Position numbers and translations under genes: made by a program | Shown here: positions 48,820-57,720 of the stretch, piece by piece | Layout of the letters: each line of letters opens with the position of its first letter | Position numbering within the stretch: position 1 is the first letter of the stretch | DNA from: Sphingomonadales bacterium | GTDB taxonomy: Bacteria > Pseudomonadota > Alphaproteobacteria > Sphingomonadales > Sphingomonadaceae | Assembly (NCBI GenBank): GCA_016707885.1 | Contig: JADJGU010000006.1 | Coordinates: 1-64,000, forward strand | Length of the DNA stretch: 64,000 nt | Reading direction: 5' to 3' | Notes under the pieces: generated by a model | Seen by the model: the letters and a program-made list of their open reading frames with translations, nothing else | Told to the model about the DNA's origin: nothing | Databases searched by the model: none

Positions 48820-50061
48820 CAGGCCGAACAGGCTGAGCACCGCAATCACCGCGAGATAATAGCCGACATATTCGAGGCCGCGCTCGGAAAGCTTGAGCGC
48901 GATATTGGGGGCGAGCGCCCCGCCCAAAATCCCCGCCGCGTTGAAGCAGATTGACGCGCCCGTATAGCGCACCCGCGCCGGAAACAGCCCCGGCAGCCAG
49001 GCACCGAGCGGACCATAAACCAGCCCCATCACGAACAGCAGCAGCGAAAGATAAACCCCGGTCAGGAACAAATCGCCGCTGCCCAGCCAAGGCGCAGTTG
49101 TGAAGCTGCCGACAAACATCGCAGCGCAGCCGACGCCCAGCACGAAGGCTGGCCGCGTCCGGTCCGCCCAATAGCCAGAGACGATGATCCCGGCGGCCAT
49201 GAACAGGATGGCGACCAACTGGACGCCAAGGAAATCCTCCCGCACCAAACCCAGCTTGGTGGTGCCATAGCCCAGCGCGAAGGCAGTCGAGAGGTAGAAG
49301 ATGGCGAAGCAGGCAATGGCCGCAAAAGTGCCGCCGAACAGCTGTAAGGGATGCGTGCGCACCACTTCGGCTACGGGAACCTTCGGCGGTGGAGCCTCCT
49401 CCAACGCCGCAGCAAAAGCCGGGGTTTCGGTTAGCTTCAGCCGCACCCACAGTCCGATACCGACCAGCAGCGCGCTAAGCAGGAATGGTATCCGCCAGCC
49501 CCATTCGCGGAAATCAGCGTCGCTGAGCAGCAGGCCCAAAATCAGGAACAAACCATTCGACAGGATGAAGCCCACCGGCGCACCCAGTTGCGGGAACATG
49601 CCATAGCGGGCTTTCTTGCCCTCGGGTGCATTCTCCACCGCAAGCAAAGCCGCCCCGCCCCATTCGCCACCCAGCCCGAAACCTTGCCCAAAGCGCAGAA
49701 TGCACAGCAGCAGCGGCGCTATCCAACCAGCAACCGCATAGGTCGGCAGCAACGCGATGCAGAAGGTCGAAATACCCATAATCATCAGCGACCAGACGAG
49801 CGTCGCCTTGCGCCCGATCCGGTCGCCATAATGGCCAAACACCAGCGCCCCGACCGGCCGCGCAATGAATGCCAAGGCAAAGGTCAGCCAGCTTTGCAGC
49901 AACTGCGCCTCGGGGCTGGAGGTCGGGAAGAAAAGCGGCCCGAAGACCAACGAAGCCGCGGTCGCGAAAATATAGAAGTCGTAAAATTCGACCGCCGTCC
50001 CCGCCATCGCCGCGCCCAAAATGCGCTTATGCGATGCGCCCTGTATAGTCCGCTGTGTCAT
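48784..50061 (-). CDS. MFS transporter, metabolite:H+ symporter (MHS) type
   Basis: A 425-residue, twelve-helix transporter. I start at ATG 50061 (MTQRTIQGASHKRIL), with GAGGG upstream. GTAVEFYDFYIFATAASLVFGPLFFP is the MHS/ShiA-ProP opening. ARPVGALVFGHYGDRIGRKATLV is the motif A region, and RFGQGFGLGGEWGGAALLAVENAP is the MHS helix-4 signature. Such carriers import organic acids such as citrate, ketoglutarate or shikimate, or osmolytes, with protons; which one cannot be said. It is divergent from the helicase gene with 64 bases between starts. Confidence 0.9.
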   Translation of the reverse strand: MTQRTIQGASHKRILGAAMAGTAVEFYDFYIFATAASLVFGPLFFPTSSPEAQLLQSWLTFALAFIARPVGALVFGHYGDRIGRKATLVWSLMIMGISTFCIALLPTYAVAGWIAPLLLCILRFGQGFGLGGEWGGAALLAVENAPEGKKARYGMFPQLGAPVGFILSNGLFLILGLLLSDADFREWGWRIPFLLSALLVGIGLWVRLKLTETPAFAAALEEAPPPKVPVAEVVRTHPLQLFGGTFAAIACFAIFYLSTAFALGYGTTKLGLVREDFLGVQLVAILFMAAGIIVSGYWADRTRPAFVLGVGCAAMFVGSFTTAPWLGSGDLFLTGVYLSLLLFVMGLVYGPLGAWLPGLFPARVRYTGASICFNAAGILGGALAPNIALKLSERGLEYVGYYLAVIAVLSLFGLLLLKSRDEAAV

Positions 50062-50125
50062 GCTGCCCTCGCTGGCATCGTCTGTGCGCAAAGGAAAGCG
50101 GAAAAGTGCATTGCCCCCGTCGCCC

Positions 50126-52435
50126 ATGTTCCCTAATCGTTCGCGCGTGACTCATAACCCGCCTGCCCCGCAATATCCCTGGCTCGAAGGCCTGAACCCG
50201 CCGCAGCGCGAGGCTGTGCTGACCACTGAGGGCCCGGTTCTGGTTCTGGCAGGCGCTGGCACTGGCAAGACCGCTGCCCTCACAGCGCGGCTGGCGCATA
50301 TCATCGCCGAGCGGCTGGCATGGCCGTCTGAAATCCTCGCCGTTACCTTCACCAACAAGGCCGCGCGCGAGATGAAGGAACGGATGGGCCGGATGATCGG
50401 CGATGCCGTCGAGGGCATGCCGTGGCTCGGCACCTTTCACTCGATCGGCGCGAAGATGCTGCGGCGCCATGCCGAACTGCTCGGTCTCAAAAGCAATTTC
50501 ACCATCATCGATACCGATGACCAGCTGCGCCTGCTTAAGCAATTGATCGAGGCTGCCAATCTTGACGAAAAACGCTGGCCCGCCCGCAGCCTCGCTGGCC
50601 TCATCGACAAGTGGAAGAATAAAGGCCTGACTCCGGCAGATCTCGATGCGGGTGAAAGCGCGCTTTACGCCGATGGCAAAGGCCAGGCGATGTATACCGT
50701 CTATCAGGCGCGCCTTCGCGAACTCAACGCCTGCGACTTTGGCGACTTGTTGCTGCATAATCTGACGCTGCTCAAAAACCACCGCGACGTGCTCGCGGAG
50801 TATCAGGAGAAGTTCAAATATATCCTGGTCGACGAATATCAGGATACCAATGCGGTCCAATATCTCTGGCTCCGGCTGCTCGCGCAAAAGCGGAAGAATA
50901 TCGCCTGTGTCGGCGATGACGACCAGTCGATCTACAGCTGGCGCGGTGCGGAGGTGGCCAACATATTGCGCTTTGAAAAGGATTTTCCCGGCGCAAAAAT
51001 CATCCGGCTGGAACAGAATTACCGTTCCACCCCGCATATCCTTGCCGCCGCCTCGGGCCTGATTGCGGCCAACAGCGGCCGGTTGGGCAAGACGCTGTGG
51101 ACCGATCTCGACAGCGGCGAAAAGGTGCGCATCCTTGGCGTATGGGATGGGCCAGAGGAGGCGCGGCGCATCGGCGACGAGATAGAGGCGCTGCAATATA
51201 AAAAGGTCTCGTTGAACGATATCGCGATCCTCGTCCGCGCACAGTTCCAGACGCGCGAGTTTGAAGACCGCTTCATCCAGATCGGCCTCAACTACAAGAT
51301 TATCGGCGGTTTCCGTTTCTATGAACGCGCCGAAATCCGCGATGCCATCGCCTATCTGCGCGTCATCAACCAGCCCGCCGACGACCTTGCCTTCGAACGC
51401 ATCGTCAACACGCCGAAGCGCGGGATTGGCGACAAGGCGGTCGAGAAAATCCACCGCGTCTCGCGTGCAGAGGGCGTGCCGCTCTCGGTCGGCGCGGCGC
51501 GCATCATCGGCACCGATGAGCTGACCGGCAAGGCGCGCAAATCGCTGTCGGATCTGGTCATAGATATCGCCCGCTGGCGCGACAGCGCCACCACCCTGCC
51601 CCCGTCCGCGCTGACCGAACTGGTGCTGGAGGACAGCGGCTATACCGCGATGCTGCAGGCCGAGCGCAGTGTTGAGGCATCGGGGCGGCTCGAAAACCTC
51701 AAGGAACTTGTCCGCGCGATGGAGGAATATGAAACGCTCGGCGATTTCCTCGAACATGTCAGCCTCGTCATGGATAATGACGCGAACGCACAGGACGAAG
51801 CCGTCACCATCATGACGATCCATGCCGCCAAGGGGCTGGAATATAATCATGTGTTCTGCGTCGGCTGGGAAGATGGCGTCTTCCCCTCGCAGCGCGCGAT
51901 GGATGAAGGCGGCCTCGCCAGCGTCGAGGAAGAACGCCGCCTCGCCTATGTCGCGATCACCCGCGCCCGCGAAAAATGCACCATCACTCATGCCGCAAAC
52001 CGGCGGATTTACGGCCAATGGACCAGCAGCATCCCCAGCCGCTTCATCGACGAACTGCCCGAAGAGCATATCGAGAATGAGCAGACGATGACCGGCGGTG
52101 CTTCACTGTGGCGCGCCAACTGGAGCGAACGCGCAGACCCCTTCGCCCACTTGGCGGCCGCCAACGCCACAAGAGCAGGACAGCGTGGGCCGGGCTGGCA
52201 GAGGGCGGCGACCAGCGGCGGGTTTAACCCGGTGCCGTCACGGGTCAGCGAAGCGAACAAGCCCGCTGTGGGATTGGGTGCGCAGGGCCGCACCGACCTC
52301 GCCATCGGCATGCGCGTGTTTCACGAGAAATTCGGTTATGGCGTGATCGAGGATATCGAAGGCAACAAGCTGGAGATTGAATTTGAACAGGCCGGGCGGA
52401 AGCGGGTGATGGATAGTTTTGTGACGGTGGGGTGA
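50126..52435 (+). CDS. ATP-dependent DNA helicase, UvrD/PcrA type
   Basis: A 769-residue SF1A 3'-5' helicase. Motif I is AGAGTGKT (42-49), preceded by the Q-motif LNPPQREAV. TFTNKAAREMKERM, DEYQDTN (motif II), GDDDQSIYSWRGA (III), LEQNYRST (IV), and IHAAKGLEYNHVF with AITRARE (V/VI) are all intact. The C-terminal Tudor-like segment VFHEKFGYGVIEDIEGNKLEIEFEQAGRKRVMDSF is the RNA-polymerase-binding tail of PcrA/UvrD. I choose ATG 50126; GTG 50147 is also possible. It acts in nucleotide excision and mismatch repair. The unrecognised gene starts directly after its stop. Confidence 0.93.
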   Translation: MFPNRSRVTHNPPAPQYPWLEGLNPPQREAVLTTEGPVLVLAGAGTGKTAALTARLAHIIAERLAWPSEILAVTFTNKAAREMKERMGRMIGDAVEGMPWLGTFHSIGAKMLRRHAELLGLKSNFTIIDTDDQLRLLKQLIEAANLDEKRWPARSLAGLIDKWKNKGLTPADLDAGESALYADGKGQAMYTVYQARLRELNACDFGDLLLHNLTLLKNHRDVLAEYQEKFKYILVDEYQDTNAVQYLWLRLLAQKRKNIACVGDDDQSIYSWRGAEVANILRFEKDFPGAKIIRLEQNYRSTPHILAAASGLIAANSGRLGKTLWTDLDSGEKVRILGVWDGPEEARRIGDEIEALQYKKVSLNDIAILVRAQFQTREFEDRFIQIGLNYKIIGGFRFYERAEIRDAIAYLRVINQPADDLAFERIVNTPKRGIGDKAVEKIHRVSRAEGVPLSVGAARIIGTDELTGKARKSLSDLVIDIARWRDSATTLPPSALTELVLEDSGYTAMLQAERSVEASGRLENLKELVRAMEEYETLGDFLEHVSLVMDNDANAQDEAVTIMTIHAAKGLEYNHVFCVGWEDGVFPSQRAMDEGGLASVEEERRLAYVAITRAREKCTITHAANRRIYGQWTSSIPSRFIDELPEEHIENEQTMTGGASLWRANWSERADPFAHLAAANATRAGQRGPGWQRAATSGGFNPVPSRVSEANKPAVGLGAQGRTDLAIGMRVFHEKFGYGVIEDIEGNKLEIEFEQAGRKRVMDSFVTVG

Positions 52436-53170
52436 GTGAAAAACTTACGTACCTTATGCATTTCACTATTGGAATTTTGTGAGCGGCAGTTTCGGCTGTT
52501 GGAATTATCCGTTCCGCCGCCAGAATGGGTTCCTTGGGAAGGCAGCTTTAATTGGCGTTATGTTGAAAAACAACCGACACAAATGCTCGTTCAAAAACTG
52601 GCTCGTCAAATCACTGGACTAAAGGCACTTGATCACCTTTTCCTCAAAGGCCTCCTTCAGGAGGTTGGAGTAATGTTTCGTGTCCTGGACGAGCTAAGCG
52701 AAGATATTTCCTATATAAGCCTTGCTATGGCGAACGACAATTGGACTGAGAATCACACTCGATATTCCGATTATTTCTGGTCTGAGGATGATGAGGATCG
52801 GCAGCCACCAGTTCCTCGTAAGAAAATTCGCGCATACATAAATCGGGTATTCGATTTGTCAGATCCCTCATCAGCAGATTCGGTTGGACGAGTTCTGCAT
52901 AAAACTTATTCCGACTATATCCACGCTCGATCTGCTCCAACGATGGGAATGGTTTGCGGACCGCCTGCCCAATTCGAACTGGATGGCATAGCCGACATCA
53001 ATGCACGTCGACCATACGTTGAGCAGATACCCAGCTACTTTTATCGAGCCGCGATGAGTACAGTAGTGGCAGCCAAAGTCGTTCTACCGGAAAATCTAAG
53101 TGCAGCGTGTTATGAGGAGTTCTGCAAATTTGAACGCGATAATGCGGATTTGCTATTCCCAGATCGTTAG
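52436..53170 (+). CDS. unrecognised protein, AT-richer than its neighbours
   Basis: 244 residues, start GTG at 52436 immediately after the helicase stop. I recognise no family. Visible features: a helical N-terminus (SLLEFCERQFRLLEL), a motif WVPWEGSFNWRYVEKQP, then LARQITGLKALDHLFLKGLLQEVGVMFRVLDELSEDI (predicted long helices in blocks), an acidic YFWSEDDEDRQPPVPRKKIRAYI, and YIHARSAPTMGMVCG with a conserved-looking His. The composition suggests a soluble all-alpha protein. It has no signal peptide or membrane helix. Base composition is lower in GC than the helicase, which fits recent transfer. It could be an isolated cargo gene or a degraded part of a defence or toxin locus; neither is shown. 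Confidence 0.65.
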   Translation: MKNLRTLCISLLEFCERQFRLLELSVPPPEWVPWEGSFNWRYVEKQPTQMLVQKLARQITGLKALDHLFLKGLLQEVGVMFRVLDELSEDISYISLAMANDNWTENHTRYSDYFWSEDDEDRQPPVPRKKIRAYINRVFDLSDPSSADSVGRVLHKTYSDYIHARSAPTMGMVCGPPAQFELDGIADINARRPYVEQIPSYFYRAAMSTVVAAKVVLPENLSAACYEEFCKFERDNADLLFPDR

Positions 53171-53419
53171 ACGCTAGTTCGTGGTTTAGAGCCTGACTTC
53201 CCACTCCTTACTGAGGGGCGAGAGTTTCTCCGTAGATACCAAAAAACCTCTGTCCTACACGCCTGCAAATCACGCATAGACTGGTCAATGCGCGACTCCC
53301 GCCTCTTCACTTCCCCACCAACCGTCAGCCACCGTAAAACGCTATCTACTAAAGTGACAAAGGTAACAAACGGCCCCCACCGTACCGGTAACCTGTGTCA
53401 CCTTAAGCACCCTTCGCTG
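53171..53419. other. gene-free stretch after the unrecognised gene
   Basis: About 250 bases with no convincing gene. It contains an A/T-richer part with short tracts (accaaaaaacctc near 53238) and an inverted repeat listed separately. It may mark one end of the transferred segment carrying the unrecognised gene. No att-like direct repeat was found by eye. Confidence 0.4.
53349..53406 (+). repeat. imperfect inverted repeat with GTGACA units
   Basis: CTAAAGTGACAAAGGTAAC (from 53349) and the complement of GGTAACCTGTGTCACCTTAA (about 53387-53406) match with a few mismatches and gaps, around an 18-base C-rich centre. GTGACA-AAGG-type units recur in dispersed elements of related bacteria by my recollection. 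It lies 14 bases downstream of the minus-strand gene's stop and might also serve as its 3' stem. Confidence 0.5.
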
Positions 53420-53881
53420 TCATTTGAGCGGCGGCAACTCCCCCAAAATATGCCCCGGCATCGCCCGGTCCCAACCTTCTCGTGCAGCGATGATCAGCGC
53501 CTTCAACCGCTCGGCCTGCCGCCGCCATGCGGCGTCGGCCTCCGCGCTCCACGCTGCGCCCGCCGCATCACCGATGCAGTCAATGGTCAGGTCGATCCAG
53601 CTTTCATATTCCGCCCAAGGCAACCGGCCATAGCTGCGATGGGTGAAGGCGAGTTCGGCGACGAGGGGCCAGACCCAATTCTCCTCCCCCTTCGCCAGCC
53701 CCAGCATCATTTCCAACGTCTCGTCGGTCATCCGGCGTGAGGAGGCATCGGTGTTGATGAAGGTCGCGCGCCGTTCGGGCCATGCCGCGAACCAGCGCGC
53801 GAACAGCGGGTGGCGCAGCTCGACACCCGCATCGGCAACCGCGATCAGGCTCGCCTCCATCAGCTCTGCGTCGCTTGGCAT
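53420..53881 (-). CDS. globin-like protein
   Basis: A 153-residue soluble helical protein. HPLFARWFAAWPERRATFINTD (split at the turn) resembles the globin B-to-C/E helices, RRMTDETLEMMLGLAKGEENWVWP the E-F region, and AFTHRSYGRLPWAEYESWIDLTIDCIG the F helix with a candidate proximal His81 and the FG turn. The C-terminal helices G and H follow. If right, it would bind haem and O2 or NO. The distal position is not obvious. The length and the single His fit a single-domain globin, but there is no cofactor gene nearby. It is divergent from the PilZ gene, with 193 bases between starts. Confidence 0.5.
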   Translation of the reverse strand: MPSDAELMEASLIAVADAGVELRHPLFARWFAAWPERRATFINTDASSRRMTDETLEMMLGLAKGEENWVWPLVAELAFTHRSYGRLPWAEYESWIDLTIDCIGDAAGAAWSAEADAAWRRQAERLKALIIAAREGWDRAMPGHILGELPPLK

Positions 53882-54074
53882 TGCCCCTCCCCCCGATGCG
53901 GTTTACCCACCTCACCGCCTGTTAAGCATTCAAACTACCCATTTACAACGGAAAGCGCCCCGCATTCGCCGCCGTCGGCCGTTTCTGGTTAGCCATGAAG
54001 ATTGATGAATTTTACAAGAAGAGAGACGCTACCGCAGAATCCGGCACCCGTGTCGATTGGAGTTCGGTCGCAAT

Positions 54075-54734
54075 ATGGAATTTGACAGCGGTTCAGGGTT
54101 CAAAAACAGCTTTGCGGCGGAGTCTGACGACTTCGTCCATATGCCTGCGCCGGACAGGCGCGATGAAGAACGGCATCTGTCGGTTAGGCTGACTGCAAAG
54201 ATTATCGCTGCCGGGCGCGAGCTGCCATGCCGCGTGCACAATATTTCGTCGGGCGGCGCAAATATCGAAACCCTGGCAAAATTGACGACCGAAGACCGGA
54301 TACGGATCGAATTCCGCTCCAACCTCTCGCTCGCCGGGAAAGTGGTTTGGCAGAACGGCACATTGGCGGGCATCGAATTCACCGAACCAGCCGATGTCGA
54401 TGCGGTGCTGAAAAAGTCCGGCATCTCGATCGCGCGGATCAAGCCGCGCTTGCCGCGCTATGGCTGCAAGGTGCCCGCCAAGCTGGTCACCGAGCAACAG
54501 ACCATTGAATGCGAAGCGATCGATATCTCGACCAACGGCGTCAGGCTGAGCAAAATCAAGCAGCTGAAACCCGGTGAGAGCTATACGCTCGTTATTGCCG
54601 GTCTTTCGCGACGAAAGGTTTCGATGATCTGGAGCCGCGACAAGCAAGCGGGGATAAAATTCCTCAATCCCCTGCGCTTCGACGAGTTCGAAAACTGGAT
54701 TGCGTGGAACCAGGGCGAGATGGTGCCGCAATAG
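54075..54734 (+). CDS. tandem PilZ-domain protein
   Basis: A 219-residue cytosolic protein with two PilZ domains (about 27-108 and 125-210). Domain 1 has the basic DRRDEERHLSVRL (Arg pair and Arg33) and HNISSGGANIE, where the Asp of the usual D/NxSxxG is Asn. Domain 2 has RLPRYGCKVPAKL and IDISTNGVRLS, a complete DxSxxG, so the second domain is the more likely c-di-GMP binder. I use ATG 54075; a TTG at 54057 adds 6 residues. Together with the GGDEF-EAL enzyme it is one of two c-di-GMP genes in the window, but they are 22 kb apart. Confidence 0.85.
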   Translation: MEFDSGSGFKNSFAAESDDFVHMPAPDRRDEERHLSVRLTAKIIAAGRELPCRVHNISSGGANIETLAKLTTEDRIRIEFRSNLSLAGKVVWQNGTLAGIEFTEPADVDAVLKKSGISIARIKPRLPRYGCKVPAKLVTEQQTIECEAIDISTNGVRLSKIKQLKPGESYTLVIAGLSRRKVSMIWSRDKQAGIKFLNPLRFDEFENWIAWNQGEMVPQ

Positions 54735-54753
54735 CAGGTTGTGGATGGCGCAT

Positions 54754-54976
54754 CATCGAGTCGCGGCGGTGCGTTGCAACTTATGTTAAGTCCTTCCCGT
54801 CCCACGACAGACTTGGCCGGAAATGTCGAGAATGTTTTTCTCAACTGATTTGCTAGAGTTTCTGCGGGCTTCAGCAAGTCCGTCCATCGCATAAGCTCAG
54901 CCCCGCACAAGGCAGCCTCAACAAAGGCTTGCAATCGGCAATGTAATAACATCTCATCGAGACGGCGGTGCGTTGC
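54754..54976 (+). repeat. direct repeat flanking the spacer before the DUF4349 gene
   Basis: CATCGAG..GCGGCGGTGCGTTGC (54754-54777) is repeated as CATCGAG.CGGCGGTGCGTTGC (54955-54976), identical except for a 2-3 base difference after CATCGAG. The copies are about 200 bases apart on the same strand, the second ending 21 bases before the DUF4349 start. The space between has no gene. It could be a duplication scar or two operator sites. Confidence 0.55.
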
Positions 54977-54997
54977 CGCTGTCTTGGGAGAGAAATC

Positions 54998-55936
54998 ATG
55001 AAACGCCATGTGTTCGTCCTCGCTACCCCGTTAATTGCCACCACGATACTCCTCGCCGCATGTTCCGAAGACCGGAGCGCGGGTTCGGGCCAAACCCAGA
55101 GCATGGATGTGCGCGAGGAAGCGCCGATGGTCGAAATGGCCGCCGGTGAGCCTATGTCCGCCGATGCCGTCGCTGGCCCCAATGTGCGCGTCAGTGCGGC
55201 GCCGGGGGTGGCGTTCAACTATCGCTACGCCTTCCGCGTACCCGACGCAAAGATCGCCGCGGTGCAGGAGGAGCATGCCGCCGCGTGCGAAACCTTGGGC
55301 CTGTCGCGCTGCCGCATCACCGGCATGCGCTATTCGCTGATCGACGAGGATGAAGTCACGGCGTCGCTCGCCTTCAAACTCGACCCTTCCATCGCGCGCA
55401 AATTTGGCAAGGATGCGATTGCTTCGGTCGAAAAGGCCAAGGGGATATTGGTCGACAGCCAGATCCAGGGCGTCGAAGTCGGCAGCGGGATTAGCGCATC
55501 GCAACGCCGCAGTTCAGACCTGCAGGCCGAGCTAACCCGCATCGAGGCGCGGCTGAAAGCAGGCGGCATGGGCGACCGTGAGCGCACAGAATTGCAGGAA
55601 CAGGCACGACGTCTGCGCGAACAGCTGGACGGCGAACGCGATACGCGGCGGTCTGGCGAGGAGCAGCTTGCGACCACGCCGATGGAATTCAGTTACTCTG
55701 GCGGCGAAGGCATTCCCGGCTTTGGCAGCGGCAACCCCTTTGCCGGGGCATGGGAAACCGCGATCGCCAGCTTTGTGACGATGGCAAGCTTTCTGCTGTT
55801 GCTGATCGGTGGTGGCCTGCCCTGGGTGCTGCTCGGCGCGCTGGTGCTGTGGCTGTTGCGCAGCCCCTTGGGCGCTGGCCTGCGCCGCTGGTGGGGGAAG
55901 AATACGCCGCTGAACGATGCGGTGGTGAAGGAATGA
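54998..55936 (+). CDS. DUF4349 lipoprotein
   Basis: A 312-residue lipoprotein. I start at ATG 54998, with GGGAGAG upstream. The lipobox is LAAC (Cys22). The DUF4349 core comes next: VAFNYRYAFRVPDAKIAAVQEEHAAACETLG, ASLAFKLDPSIARKFGKDAI and the GSGISASQRRSSDLQAELTRIEARLK coiled segment (ordered as in the family). A charged coiled coil of about 60 residues follows, then two hydrophobic helices near the C-terminus (about 265-295). The protein thus seems tethered at both ends of the domain. The function is unknown; some relatives are linked to transport or anti-sigma roles. A hairpin follows the stop. Confidence 0.85.
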   Translation: MKRHVFVLATPLIATTILLAACSEDRSAGSGQTQSMDVREEAPMVEMAAGEPMSADAVAGPNVRVSAAPGVAFNYRYAFRVPDAKIAAVQEEHAAACETLGLSRCRITGMRYSLIDEDEVTASLAFKLDPSIARKFGKDAIASVEKAKGILVDSQIQGVEVGSGISASQRRSSDLQAELTRIEARLKAGGMGDRERTELQEQARRLREQLDGERDTRRSGEEQLATTPMEFSYSGGEGIPGFGSGNPFAGAWETAIASFVTMASFLLLLIGGGLPWVLLGALVLWLLRSPLGAGLRRWWGKNTPLNDAVVKE

Positions 55937-55946
55937 GTAGGTGAAA

Positions 55947-55970
55947 GCCCCTCCCCTTTAGAGGAGGGGC
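55947..55970 (-). terminator. hairpin shared by DUF4349 and DUF885 genes
   Basis: GCCCCTCC (55947-55954) pairs with GGAGGGGC (55963-55970), an 8-bp perfect stem between convergent genes. On the minus strand it is followed by only TTTC, and on the plus strand by AAAA, so it is at best a weak terminator on the DUF885 side. Confidence 0.5.
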
Positions 55971-55977
55971 AAAACCT

Positions 55978-57720
55978 TCAAAATACCGCCTTGGCTTCCT
56001 TTTCCTTCATCATCGCCGCGCGCACCATCGGGATGGGCGGGCCGCCGTAAGAGAGGAATTCGTCGTGGAACGCCTTCCACTTCTTGCGGTCGCCCTTTGT
56101 CCAATCGTCGCGCAGCTTGCGGATCATCAGCTTGCCCATCGTGTAATTGAGATAGGCGGGATCATAAGTGCCGCGCGCCGCCTGTTGCTTGCTGTTCCCG
56201 GCATCCTGATAACATTCGGTCTTGAACAACTGTTCGGACTGCGCAACCGTCATCCCCCGCGCGTGCAGGCCGATAGCCGACAGATAACGGCAGTTGCGCA
56301 GCAATGCGTTCGATAGCTGGCCGACCTTCATCTCGGCGGCTTCTGCTGGCGAAGCGGTGGTGTCGCCCAGCCCGGCATCCATCATCATTTCTTCGGTATA
56401 ATGCGCCCAGCCTTCGGCAAAGGCATAGCCGACGAACAGCTTGCCAAAGATCGACTTGGAGCGGTTCGAATGGAGGAAGTTGAGGAAGTGCCCCGGCCAG
56501 ACCTCATGCACCGAGGTGCCGAGCAGGTCATATTTGCCCGGAACGAACCCGTCCTGTGTCGCCTTGTCCCAGCTCGGATCCGGCGGCGAGATATAATAGA
56601 CCGACGGCAGGCCTTTCTCATACGGCCCGGGAATGTCGATATAGGCGCTGTTCTGCCGGTTATAGGGTGGCGATTCCTCGACCTTGGCCTCTTCGGTGCC
56701 GGGGATCGAGACGATATCCTTATCGATCAGGAATTTGCGGAGCGGCGGCAACTGGCGACGCGCTTCGGCAACGGGGCCGTCGGGTGCCTTGTTCATGCCC
56801 ATCTTGGTCATGCAATCCTGCATTGAGGCACCCGGCGCATAGATGCCGCAAGCCTTGGCAAGCGCATCCTGATTGGCCTTCAGGTCGGCTCGACCGATGG
56901 CTTCCAGTTCATCAAGCGAAACATTCACGCCTTCGGTCTTCAGCACCATCTTCGCGAACTTGTCCGCACCCAGCGCATAGCCGCCATCACTTCCCGGCTG
57001 CGAGCCGACATAGCCTGCCAGATCCTTCATCGCCGCCGCTGCCTTAGTGACTGCTTCGTCAAACTGCTTTTGCAGCTCGGCATCCTTCACCTCGGCGAAG
57101 GCCTTTTTGGCATCACCGGTGTAATAATCGGCGAAGCCACCAAAACCGGCCGTGCCGATTTTCACATAGGTGGCGGGCAAAGGCAGCTTCAGGTTCGCCT
57201 TGATTTGCTCCGCCGCCTTGGGAACGTTGTTCGCATATGTGATGAACGCCTTCATCCGCGTCTCGGCATCGGCATAGGGCCGCGCGATATAAACATTGGG
57301 GTCGAGCACGCCAACATAGGCTGACGGATTTTTGTGCAGCATATCGGCGTCTTCGAAGAAGAAGAGTTCACCCTCCATCGCATGCACCAGATAGTCGCGC
57401 TCAAATTTCTGCGCGTCGCTGAGTTTCGAGGTGTCGATCGCCTTTGCGTCGGCAATGGCTTTCTTGCGATAGTCGATTGCTGCCTTGATGCCCTCAGGTG
57501 ACCAATCAGGAAGCTGCCCGTCAAATTCATGTTTGCCCTGATAGACGGCAAAGGTCGGGTTGACCTTGAAATAGCCCTCAAGAAATGTCTCGACAAAGCC
57601 GCCCCATTCGCTGCCATCATTGGCGGTGACGGCTGCGTTGTCGCCATCGACCTTTTTGCAGCCACCGGTCAACACCAATGCGGCCAGCGATACGGCCAAG
57701 GCCGCCTGTTTCAATCTCAT
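55978..57720 (-). CDS. DUF885-family zinc-hydrolase-like protein
   Basis: A 580-residue exported protein. I start at ATG 57720 (MRLKQAALAVSLAAL), with GGGGAG upstream. The signal peptide ends near LTGGC; a lipid anchor at Cys21 is possible but the lipobox is atypical. His405, Glu406 and His411 in HEVWPGHF form the HExxxxH-type metal site of DUF885, which is distantly related to M32/M3 gluzincins, and FAEGWAHYTEEMM provides a second Glu-rich helix. The family is abundant in sphingomonads, often near receptors, and presumably hydrolyses peptides or esters in the periplasm. Its substrate is unknown. Confidence 0.88.
   Translation of the reverse strand: MRLKQAALAVSLAALVLTGGCKKVDGDNAAVTANDGSEWGGFVETFLEGYFKVNPTFAVYQGKHEFDGQLPDWSPEGIKAAIDYRKKAIADAKAIDTSKLSDAQKFERDYLVHAMEGELFFFEDADMLHKNPSAYVGVLDPNVYIARPYADAETRMKAFITYANNVPKAAEQIKANLKLPLPATYVKIGTAGFGGFADYYTGDAKKAFAEVKDAELQKQFDEAVTKAAAAMKDLAGYVGSQPGSDGGYALGADKFAKMVLKTEGVNVSLDELEAIGRADLKANQDALAKACGIYAPGASMQDCMTKMGMNKAPDGPVAEARRQLPPLRKFLIDKDIVSIPGTEEAKVEESPPYNRQNSAYIDIPGPYEKGLPSVYYISPPDPSWDKATQDGFVPGKYDLLGTSVHEVWPGHFLNFLHSNRSKSIFGKLFVGYAFAEGWAHYTEEMMMDAGLGDTTASPAEAAEMKVGQLSNALLRNCRYLSAIGLHARGMTVAQSEQLFKTECYQDAGNSKQQAARGTYDPAYLNYTMGKLMIRKLRDDWTKGDRKKWKAFHDEFLSYGGPPIPMVRAAMMKEKEAKAVF

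Noticed and set aside
50027..52069. 680-residue open frame antisense to the UvrD/PcrA gene
   Set aside because: It is a mirror of codon bias in a high-GC gene: the plus strand has all helicase motifs, while the antisense protein has no recognisable domain.
53995..54192. 65-residue frame just before the PilZ gene
   Set aside because: Overlaps the PilZ gene in another frame by more than half of its length, and no domain or strong ribosome site supports it.
30000..54734. A c-di-GMP circuit of the GGDEF-EAL and tandem PilZ proteins
   Set aside because: They are 22 kb apart with unrelated neighbours; both families are common in such genomes.
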